Part shown: in pieces, positions 33,648-40,111 of the stretch
Layout of the letters: every line of letters starts with the position of its first letter
How positions within the stretch are numbered: the first letter of the stretch is position 1
DNA from: Desulfobacter sp.
Lineage (GTDB): Bacteria; Desulfobacterota; Desulfobacteria; Desulfobacterales; Desulfobacteraceae
Direction of reading: 5' to 3'
NCBI GenBank assembly: GCA_028768525.1
Contig: CP054837.1
Span: 5,390,001 to 5,454,000, forward strand
Length of the DNA stretch: 64,000 bases
Made by a program: the position numbers and the translations under genes
Notes under the pieces: generated by a model
Databases searched by the model: none
Told to the model about the DNA's origin: nothing
Seen by the model: only the letters and a program-made list of their open reading frames with translations

Positions 33648-33980
33648 ATGAAAATAGACTGGGCCTATATCAGAAAGGGCTGAGTGTCCTGCAAGAAAGC
33701 TCAAAAGTATTTTGAGGAAAATGGGATTGAGGTGGACCAGACCGCCGATGCAAGAAAGGAAAAAATTGACACCGATGGGGCCTGGGAGCTGATCAGTGTC
33801 CAGGCCCAGGCTTTTATCGGCAAGGGGAAAAAGGTGCTGGATTTCCAGCCCGGCGATGAAAACCGGGAGGAGATTTTGAAAGCAGCCATGGGCCGATCGG
33901 GAAATCTCCGGGCGCCGACCCTGAAAGCCGGAAACCGTGTGTTTATCGGTTTCAATGAAGATATATACAAAAATTTATAA
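33648..33980 (+). CDS. Candidate ArsC-like selenoprotein with in-frame UGA (Sec12)
   Basis: A 110-residue protein if the UGA at 33681-33683 is read as selenocysteine. The ATG at 33648 has AAAAGGAATAACCGG upstream, and the first 11 codons read MKIDWAYIRKG. Then UGA is followed by VSCKKAQ, giving a UxxC redox motif. This is exactly where ArsC/Spx-family proteins have C-x2-C near the N-terminus (family form: beta strand, CxxC, then KA-x3-L or F). The later part (KIDTDGAWELIS, NLRAPTLKAGNRVFIGFNE) continues in the same frame, and the R-x-P-type segment fits ArsC folds. A SECIS-like hairpin lies just downstream. Partner and substrate are unknown. Without recoding, translation would stop at 11 residues. 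Confidence 0.82.
33700..33716 (+). promoter_or_regulatory. SECIS-like hairpin downstream of the in-frame UGA
   Basis: CTCAAAA and TTTTGAG pair perfectly (7 bp) around GTA. The loop begins with G at 33707, 23 bases after the UGA. Bacterial SECIS elements lie directly downstream of UGA, with a conserved G early in the apical loop about 16-37 nt away, which this fits. It is inside the coding sequence, as expected in bacteria. Confidence 0.7.
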
Positions 33981-34000
33981 GTGAATTGGCGGCCTTGCCG

Positions 34001-34023
34001 GCTGCCGATTCGGCGGCAGTTTT
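34001..34023 (+). terminator. Probable terminator after the selenoprotein gene
   Basis: GCTGCCG and CGGCGGC pair around ATT with one G-T pair, followed by AGTTTTA. It starts 21 bp after the stop and ends at the convergent decarboxylase stop. Confidence 0.5.
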
Positions 34024-35701
34024 ACCAGGTAAGGGCGGACAGGATCTCTTCCTGTTCATCCAGTATGTCGTCCAGAATATCGGGGGTGGTCAGGGGATTC
34101 ATGATCACGCATCGGAGGACCACCACGTTGTATTCATCCGTCGGGGTTATTCTGAGCCGGGTTCTGGAGACAAAGCTTTTTCCGGCTTCCCGCTGGATCC
34201 GCTGGATATTGATATTGATTTCATCCAGGGTCCGGTTCAGGTCTCTGACCCGCTCCGTCAGCCCGGCGGCCAGTGCCCCATCCAGTTCAGCCCGGATGGA
34301 GGGGGGCACGGCCCTGTAAGTGAGGATGTTCAAAACCGGGTCGGAAATCAGTTCAAAGCGCGGCCGGTTTTTAATTTTTGTTGCAAAGGCTTTTGCCGTT
34401 TCAATGCCGTGTTCGATCATGAGGGCGTAGCCCCTGGAACCCATGATCTTCAGGGCGGCGTCCAGAATCAGTGATGAGGCTTCCCTGGAGCCTTCAAGTG
34501 TTTTGATACCCAGATCCACAGACCCTTTACGGTTGACGTATCTGGCGTGGTAGGCAATGGCATCCAGGGCCTTGGGGTCTTTGAAGTAGACCATGCCTGC
34601 GGTCATGGGCATGTAGAATTGTTTGTGGCAGTCAATGGTGACGGAATCTGCCCGTTCCACACCGGCAAGCAGGCCGGCGTAGCGTTCTGACAACAGCACG
34701 GGCCCGGCCCAGGCGGCGTCCACATGAAAATGGATATTTTCCCGTTCACAGATGTCGGCCAGGGTGGGCAGGGGGTCGATGACTCCGGTTTCCGTTGCCC
34801 CGGCAATGCCGACGATGGCGGCGATTTTTGTACGCCCCTCCGCCTTGAGATCCTTGATCAGGGCTTCCAGTTTATTGATATCGATGGAGCGGTTGTTGTC
34901 CACATCCACTGCAAGGACGTTCTGGTTGCCGATGCCCAGAATTCCCCCGGCCTTTCTTAAGGAAAAATGGCCCCGTTTGGAGATGATGACCACCACCCGG
35001 TCCAGGTCGTGGGCTTTCATGGCCTCGAAAATGCCGTTTTCCTCAATACTTGAAAAATTCTTTGTGGGGGAAAAGAGATTGTTCCTGGCCACCCAGAGGG
35101 CGGTGATGTTGGCCGTGGTCCCGCCGGTGGTAAACGAACCTAAAGCGGTGCGGGTGTTTTGGATGTGTTCCTGGTAAAAGGCATCCTCCCGTTTAAAGAC
35201 CATGCGGTGCATTTTCGCCAGCACCTGTTTTTCCAGAACAGAAAGCACTTTGGAGGTTTCCAGTTTGATGACGTTCTGGTTCAGGGCTGCGGTGATGGCC
35301 TTGAGGTGGACCATGAAAAAGGGGATGGCGGCGGTCATGTGGCCGATGAAATAGGGGGAGGCCACGTTCACGGCACGGGGAGCAATTTCCGTAATAATGT
35401 CCTCAATGACATCGGCCAGTTTTTTTTGGGGGTGCCGGTTGATTTCCACATCCATATAGCCCCGGGAAAGTTCGGCCAGGCTGATTTCTTCGGTGACCCC
35501 CACGTGCCGGTTCAGGAAATCATGGAGTCCGAATAGAATCTGCTCCATGTATTTGATCAGGGTGTTTTTACTGCTTTCGTCTTCCGGGCGGATAAATACC
35601 CTGTGAAGGGACTGCCAGTCGGCAATAAGTGCAGGGTCCTGGATGTTTTTTTTCTTATTTTTCCCTTGTTGTTTAACCTGTTTTTTTTCCTGGGTGACCA
35701 T
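34022..35701 (-). CDS. panP: PLP-dependent decarboxylase, PanP-like (aspartate 1-decarboxylase type)
   Basis: A 559-residue fold-type I PLP enzyme of the group II decarboxylases. The PLP lysine lies in TIDCHKQFYMP, HVDAAWAGP carries the pyridine-binding Asp, and GSFTTGGTTANITALW is the phosphate-binding region. Its length and architecture resemble the PanP family, which makes beta-alanine from aspartate for pantothenate. A glutamate decarboxylase cannot be ruled out. The start at 35701 is tentative: AAGGAAG lies 12 bp upstream, and a GTG at 35767 is an alternative. No pan gene is adjacent. Confidence 0.72.
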   Translation of the reverse strand: MVTQEKKQVKQQGKNKKKNIQDPALIADWQSLHRVFIRPEDESSKNTLIKYMEQILFGLHDFLNRHVGVTEEISLAELSRGYMDVEINRHPQKKLADVIEDIITEIAPRAVNVASPYFIGHMTAAIPFFMVHLKAITAALNQNVIKLETSKVLSVLEKQVLAKMHRMVFKREDAFYQEHIQNTRTALGSFTTGGTTANITALWVARNNLFSPTKNFSSIEENGIFEAMKAHDLDRVVVIISKRGHFSLRKAGGILGIGNQNVLAVDVDNNRSIDINKLEALIKDLKAEGRTKIAAIVGIAGATETGVIDPLPTLADICERENIHFHVDAAWAGPVLLSERYAGLLAGVERADSVTIDCHKQFYMPMTAGMVYFKDPKALDAIAYHARYVNRKGSVDLGIKTLEGSREASSLILDAALKIMGSRGYALMIEHGIETAKAFATKIKNRPRFELISDPVLNILTYRAVPPSIRAELDGALAAGLTERVRDLNRTLDEININIQRIQREAGKSFVSRTRLRITPTDEYNVVVLRCVIMNPLTTPDILDDILDEQEEILSALTW

Positions 35702-35717
35702 GGGAATCGGTTTCTTC

Positions 35718-35735
35718 CTTAAATTGTCATTTAAG
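35718..35735. promoter_or_regulatory. Inverted repeat at the decarboxylase start
   Basis: CTTAAAT and ATTTAAG form a perfect 7-bp dyad around TGTC, overlapping the AAGGAAG-type ribosome site 16-34 bp upstream of the preferred ATG. It may be an operator or a hairpin that hides the ribosome site. Confidence 0.4.
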
Positions 35736-35828
35736 CTAAATTTATACCATGTCTTGGCCGGGTTCACAAAGCCCTTGAAAACAGGCGTAAAGTATGGCAG
35801 GTCTACCTTAAAAAAAGGAGAAATGCAA

Positions 35829-36122
35829 ATGGAACTTCATGTAGACGATATTTTGACCCAGGTTACCCGGTACAATCTTATCCGCAACGGCCGGATGATC
35901 TATATTGACCTTCACAGAAAAATCCAGGGCCACCTGGCAGGGGAGTTCATTGCCGTGCCCAACCTGGTAAACATTGTGGCCAAACCTGAGCACCAGGGGG
36001 CGGGCAATACTGAGGATGAGGCATTGGCCGACTGTCTTAAAAAAATCAAAGGACTGAACCTGGAAGACCTATTCCCGGCGGCCGGGCCGCCAATGGGCAA
36101 TGCTGAAGAAGAAGAGGAGTAA
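35829..36122 (+). CDS. Conserved-looking small acidic protein of unknown function
   Basis: A 97-residue cytoplasmic protein with a compact start (MELHVDDILTQVTRYNLIRNG) and a C-terminal acidic tail ending in five Glu. I do not recognise a family. The central RKIQGHLAGEFIAVPNLV segment and the regular length argue for a real protein. The ribosome site AAAGGAGAAATGCAA fits the ATG at 35829 at 8 bp. An ATG two codons earlier would be too close to the site. It stands alone before a good terminator, divergent from the decarboxylase gene. Confidence 0.7.
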   Translation: MELHVDDILTQVTRYNLIRNGRMIYIDLHRKIQGHLAGEFIAVPNLVNIVAKPEHQGAGNTEDEALADCLKKIKGLNLEDLFPAAGPPMGNAEEEEE

Positions 36123-36162
36123 TTGTTTTAGCCACCCCAAAAAAAGGGAGAGGCCCTAGCAG

Positions 36163-36204
36163 AAAAAGGCCCGGCATCTCCAAAAAAGGAGACCGGGCCT
36201 TTTT
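36163..36204. terminator. Bidirectional terminator between the small protein and korC
   Basis: AAAAAGGCCCGG pairs with CCGGGCCTTTTT, with a further TCTCC/GGAGA stem and A-rich loop inside. T-runs at both ends suit the two convergent genes. Confidence 0.85.
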
Positions 36205-36225
36205 GCTTTGGGAAATGGGGCCGGT

Positions 36226-36774
36226 TTAGGCTGCGGACTCTCCCATTCTAAAGCCCAGTTCCAGGGCTTTTTTGTTCATTTCCATAAAGTCCTTGGGGAT
36301 GGTGCTTTCAAGAACTTTTATAATGGAGTCGGATTCAACGATATGGGTCAATCCGATGAGGGTGCCCAGCATACAGATATTGAAGACAATGGGTTTGCCG
36401 ATTTCTTTCATCACCGTATCAAACATGGGCAAGGCCACATGGCGGGCCGCCACTTTTTTCTCCGGGGTCACGTATCTTGAATCACAGAGCAGCAGGCCGC
36501 CGGGCCTCAGGACCGGGGCGAATTTGGCATAGCTCTCCTGGGTCAGGCTGACCAGAATGTTGGGCTGTACGACCTTGGGAAAGAGGATTTCAGTATCCGA
36601 GATCAGTACATCGCTCCGGGTTGAGCCGCCCCTGGCCGCCGCCCCGTAACTTTGTGACTGGGTGGCGTTTCTGCCTTCAAAAATGGCGGCAGCCTTGGCA
36701 AGGATAATGGCTGCGGTGATCACTCCCTGGCCGCCTGAACCTGAAAATACAAGTCTGGAACGTTCCATATCCAT
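36226..36774 (-). CDS. korC: 2-oxoacid:ferredoxin oxidoreductase, gamma subunit
   Basis: A 182-residue subunit of the KorDABC complex, which oxidatively decarboxylates 2-oxoglutarate (or a related 2-oxoacid) to acyl-CoA with ferredoxin. The fold signature is SGSGGQGVITAAIILAKAA near the N-terminus, followed by QSQSYGAAARGG. Its ATG overlaps the stop of korB by one base (TAATG), so expression is coupled. It is the last gene of a four-gene operon. The order D-A-B-C and the separate small ferredoxin match the KGOR type and exclude the fused pyruvate oxidoreductase. The exact substrate is inferred from this organisation only. Confidence 0.92.
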   Translation of the reverse strand: MDMERSRLVFSGSGGQGVITAAIILAKAAAIFEGRNATQSQSYGAAARGGSTRSDVLISDTEILFPKVVQPNILVSLTQESYAKFAPVLRPGGLLLCDSRYVTPEKKVAARHVALPMFDTVMKEIGKPIVFNICMLGTLIGLTHIVESDSIIKVLESTIPKDFMEMNKKALELGFRMGESAA

Positions 36775-37601
36775 TATTCTTTTCCTTTCATTGCAACTTT
36801 TATGATCTCGTCATAGGCTTCACAATATTCGGGACGGTCTGTGTCTTCCACAAAGATACCCCGCTGGATGAGGGTGGGGTCTTTTTCCAGCTTTTTGGAC
36901 CCGATTTTTACGGTATAGTTTTTAAAGCCTTCCATCATCTGGGCCGCGTCGCCTTCCTTGTTTTTCCGGCCGTAATAGGTGGGGCACTGGGACATGATTT
37001 CAACCACGGAAAAGCCCTTGTGCATGATGGCTTTTTTCAGGATGTCTTTGGCTTCCTTGGCGTGGAAGGTGGTGGATCTTGCCACAAAGGTGGCCCCTGC
37101 CGCCCGGGCCAGCTCAACGATATCAAAGTTGTTGTCGATGGTGGAGTAGGGGGCGGTGGTGGCTTTTTTGCCGGGACCGGAGAGCGGGGAGAACTGGCCG
37201 CCGGTCATGCCGTAAATCTTATTGTTCATGACAATGGCAGTGATGTCGATGTTCCGGCGGGCCGCATGGATGAAATGATTGCCGCCGATGGCCAGGGAGT
37301 CGCCGTCGCCCATGGGCACAATGGCCTTGAGGTGGGGTCTGGAGAGTTTGACACCGGTGGCAAAGGACAGGGCCCGGCCGTGGATGGTGTGAAGCGAATG
37401 GAAATCCACATAGCCTGAGATCCGGGAAGAACATCCGATGCCTGAGGTCATGACGATTTCGTTTTTATCCAGTTCCAGTTCGTGGATGGCCCGCAGAAGC
37501 GTACCCAGGACAATGCCGTGGCCGCAGCCCGGACACCACATGTGGGGAAAGTATCTGCCCCTGACATATTCTTGGAATTGAAAACTTTTTGTATCTGTCA
37601 T
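36774..37601 (-). CDS. korB: 2-oxoacid:ferredoxin oxidoreductase, beta subunit (TPP-binding)
   Basis: A 275-residue subunit that binds thiamine diphosphate. The N-terminal MWCPGCGHGIVLG holds the cysteines that ligate a cluster in the family. VPMGDGDSLAIGGNHFIHA followed by NKIYGMTGGQ is the TPP/Mg motif. It starts one base after the korA stop (TAAGATG), so the two are translationally coupled. The subunit forms the catalytic core with KorA. The strongest alternative is a 2-oxoacid oxidoreductase for branched-chain keto acids, which has the same arrangement. Confidence 0.93.
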   Translation of the reverse strand: MTDTKSFQFQEYVRGRYFPHMWCPGCGHGIVLGTLLRAIHELELDKNEIVMTSGIGCSSRISGYVDFHSLHTIHGRALSFATGVKLSRPHLKAIVPMGDGDSLAIGGNHFIHAARRNIDITAIVMNNKIYGMTGGQFSPLSGPGKKATTAPYSTIDNNFDIVELARAAGATFVARSTTFHAKEAKDILKKAIMHKGFSVVEIMSQCPTYYGRKNKEGDAAQMMEGFKNYTVKIGSKKLEKDPTLIQRGIFVEDTDRPEYCEAYDEIIKVAMKGKE

Positions 37602-37602
37602 C

Positions 37603-38757
37603 TTAGACCCCCTTTCCCTGGATCATTCTCAAAACGGTTTTGATGTCGCTGGGCGAGATGAGCTGGCCGTCGATGCGGTTGGCCAGGAATACCTTTTCCG
37701 GATGGTCCACGGCGTTTTTCACCTGGGTGACCACCTGGCCCATGTTCATTTCAACCACCAGCACAGCCTTGGCATTGGCGCATTTTTCCCGAACGATGGC
37801 TGCAGGGAAGGGCCAGATGGTCTGCAGTTCCAGCACGCCGATTTTGACGCCCCTTTTTCTGCGGTTTCTGGCAATGTGCTTGGCGGACCGGGCAGAGGAA
37901 CCATAGGATACCAGTACATAATCTGCATCGTCCAGCCAGTGCTCTTTGTACATGCAGATGTTTTCCCAGTTGTTTTCGATTTTATCCACCAGGTGGCGCA
38001 GCAGTTCGGAAACCACTTTGGGGTCGTTATTGGGAAATCCCCACATGTCGTGGAAAAGACCGGTGACATTGTAACGGTGCTCCGCGCCGAAGTCGGACAT
38101 GGGCAGCCGGCCGTCTTCACGGGGCAGGTAGGGATGGTAATCCACGCCCTTGGGAACGGAGGTTCTCAGGCGGTCCACCACCTGAATCTCTCCGGGCTCG
38201 GGGATAATCAGTTTTTCCCTCATGTGGCCGATGACTTCGTCAAAAAGAAGAATGACCGGGGTCCGATAGGTTTCGGCCAGGTTAAAGGCTTCCACCGTCA
38301 TTCTGAATACATCCTGGTGGTTGGATGCGGTGAGGGCGATGATGGCATGGTCGCCGTGGGTCCCCCATCTGGCCTGGTTGATATCGCCCTGGCTGACGTG
38401 GGTGGGGTTGCCGGTGGAGGGACCGCCCCGCTGGACATTGGCAATGACGCAGGGGATTTCGGCCATGCAGGCATAGCCCAGTGCTTCCTGTTTAAGGGAG
38501 AAACCGGGGCCTGATGTGGCGGTCATGACCTTATTGCCGGTGAGGGAGGCACCGATGATGGCCCCCATGGACGCGATTTCGTCTTCCATCTGGATGAACT
38601 TGCCGCCCACTTCCGGGAGTCGTCCGGCCAGGTGTTCTGCTATTTCAGTGGACGGGGTGATGGGGTAGCCGGCGAAAAAATTAATGCCTGCGTACAAAGC
38701 ACCTTCAACACAGGCCTCATTCCCCTGAACAAACCTGATATTTGATGTGTTAGTCAT
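37603..38757 (-). CDS. korA: 2-oxoacid:ferredoxin oxidoreductase, alpha subunit
   Basis: A 384-residue subunit containing the pyrimidine-binding and CoA-binding parts. It has the typical FVQGNEACVEGALYAGINFFAGYPITPSTEIAEH start, GPGFSLKQEALGYACMAEIP and the conserved GSSARSAKHIAR segment near the C-terminus. The start at 38757 overlaps the ferredoxin gene end by 8 bp (ATGACTAA), and GGAAGGGGAA is nearby as ribosome site. A longer frame upstream would overlap the ferredoxin gene fully, so it is rejected. Second gene of korDABC. Confidence 0.93.
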   Translation of the reverse strand: MTNTSNIRFVQGNEACVEGALYAGINFFAGYPITPSTEIAEHLAGRLPEVGGKFIQMEDEIASMGAIIGASLTGNKVMTATSGPGFSLKQEALGYACMAEIPCVIANVQRGGPSTGNPTHVSQGDINQARWGTHGDHAIIALTASNHQDVFRMTVEAFNLAETYRTPVILLFDEVIGHMREKLIIPEPGEIQVVDRLRTSVPKGVDYHPYLPREDGRLPMSDFGAEHRYNVTGLFHDMWGFPNNDPKVVSELLRHLVDKIENNWENICMYKEHWLDDADYVLVSYGSSARSAKHIARNRRKRGVKIGVLELQTIWPFPAAIVREKCANAKAVLVVEMNMGQVVTQVKNAVDHPEKVFLANRIDGQLISPSDIKTVLRMIQGKGV

Positions 38758-38971
38758 TTTCCCCTTCCTGATTTTCTTTGATTTGAATTGCAAGATCCGG
38801 GCACCTAAGTTCGCACAGCATACATGCGATACAGTCTTCCGGGCGAACCGCTTCCACTTTGCCCTGCTTGTCAAGTTCAAGCACCTTCTTGGGGCAGAAA
38901 TGAACGCAGATGCCGCACCCTTTACACCATTCCTTGTCGATTACATGTGTTACTGATTTGCCTTTTCCCAT
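38750..38971 (-). CDS. korD: Small 2[4Fe-4S] ferredoxin-type delta subunit
   Basis: A 73-residue iron-sulfur protein with two classical cluster motifs, CKGCGICVHFCP and CIACMLCELRCP, and a Lys/Glu-rich tail. It carries electrons from the catalytic subunits to free ferredoxin. The start at 38971 (MGKGKSVTH) follows AAGAGGATATT. A longer frame upstream lacks family similarity. First gene of the operon and overlapping korA by 8 bp. Confidence 0.92.
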   Translation of the reverse strand: MGKGKSVTHVIDKEWCKGCGICVHFCPKKVLELDKQGKVEAVRPEDCIACMLCELRCPDLAIQIKENQEGEND

Positions 38972-39017
38972 AATATCCTCTTTAGTAACAGGTAAAACTA
39001 CCCAAAAACAAGGACCC

Positions 39018-39046
39018 TTGTTAAGTGAATTTATATCGTATGTCAA
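39018..39046 (-). promoter_or_regulatory. Possible promoter of the kor operon
   Basis: TTGACA and a weak TAACAA -10 box are separated by 17 bp on the minus strand, with the -10 box ending 46 bp upstream of the ferredoxin start. Only the -35 box is a good match. Confidence 0.4.
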
Positions 39047-39247
39047 GGATTACTCGCACCAGAAATAAATAGTATTCATTATTTTTTATCGGGTAAAAAA
39101 AAGCAAGGAAAAAAAGAACTTATGCAAGCGATCACTGGTTTTTTTATGGTGCGACCCGGCATGGAAATTGAATGGTTCTACCTTTCTGTTTTTTCGCGAA
39201 ATCAAGGCGGGTGGACCCGGATCGTCCGGCGTGGTATAACCCCTTCC

Positions 39248-40099
39248 ATGGAAACAGAGGAAAACAGACTGGTATCGGTGATCATTCCCACATACAACCG
39301 GGCACACGTGCTGGCCCGGGCACTGGATTCAGTGCTGGCCCAGGAGTATAACCCCGTGGAAGTGGTTGTGGTGGACGACGGGTCCACGGATCAGACGCCG
39401 GCACTGCTGGCCGGATACGGGGAGCGGATCAGAGTGCTGACCCAGCCCAATAAGGGGGTCTCGGCTGCCCGGAACCTGGGCATCAGAAAGAGCCGCGGTG
39501 CCTTCATCGCCCTGCTGGATTCCGATGATGCCTGGACCCCTGAAAAGCTTTCGGTTCAGATGGACTTTATGCTGGCCGACCCCGGTGTGCTCATCTGCCA
39601 GACCGAGGAAGTCTGGATACGCAACGGCCGAAGGGTGAATCCCAAAGTGAAGCATAAAAAGCCCTCGGGCATGATCTTCAAGCCCTCTTTGAAGCTCTGT
39701 CTGGTGAGCCCGTCCGCGGTGATGATGCGGCGCCAGCTTTTTGAAACCAAAGGGATGTTCAATGAAGATTTTCCCGTGTGCGAGGATTACGACCTCTGGC
39801 TGAGGGTCTCCAGGGATACCCCTGTTCACCTCATCGATATCCCCTGCACCGTGAAATACGGCGGGCACGACGACCAACTCTCCGCCTCCCATTCCCAGGA
39901 TAAATACCGGATTCAATCCATTTTAAATCTGATCCGGGATGAGGGGCTTTCCCAAGGCCAGAAAGATGCGGCGCTTAAGGTGATGGTTAAAAAATGCAGG
40001 GTTTACGGCAACGGCTGTCTTAAGCGGGGCCGGCAGGACGAGGGACACTACTATCTGGGGCTTGCAGACCGTTACGGCCCTGAGGTGGATCTCCTTTAA
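39248..40099 (+). CDS. Family 2 glycosyltransferase
   Basis: A 283-residue GT-A enzyme with the nucleotide-sugar motifs SVIIPTYNRAHVLARALDSV, VVDDGSTDQTP and LLDSDDAWTPEK (the DxD-type region), then a C-terminal acceptor half (CEDYDLWLRVSRDTP). It has no membrane span, so it is a cytoplasmic transferase. Sugar donor and acceptor are unknown. The start at 39248 is taken from family similarity. No strong ribosome site is visible before it, and a frame beginning at 39122 could extend it by 42 residues. It stands alone among signalling genes. Confidence 0.82.
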   Translation: METEENRLVSVIIPTYNRAHVLARALDSVLAQEYNPVEVVVVDDGSTDQTPALLAGYGERIRVLTQPNKGVSAARNLGIRKSRGAFIALLDSDDAWTPEKLSVQMDFMLADPGVLICQTEEVWIRNGRRVNPKVKHKKPSGMIFKPSLKLCLVSPSAVMMRRQLFETKGMFNEDFPVCEDYDLWLRVSRDTPVHLIDIPCTVKYGGHDDQLSASHSQDKYRIQSILNLIRDEGLSQGQKDAALKVMVKKCRVYGNGCLKRGRQDEGHYYLGLADRYGPEVDLL

Positions 40100-40111
40100 G
40101 GAATCCGGCGA

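Noticed and set aside
33681..33683. Pseudogene or sequencing error explaining the in-frame TGA
   Set aside because: The frame, ribosome site, promoter and downstream hairpin are all in place and the UGA sits at a conserved redox position, so recoding is the better explanation. A read check is still listed with the finding.
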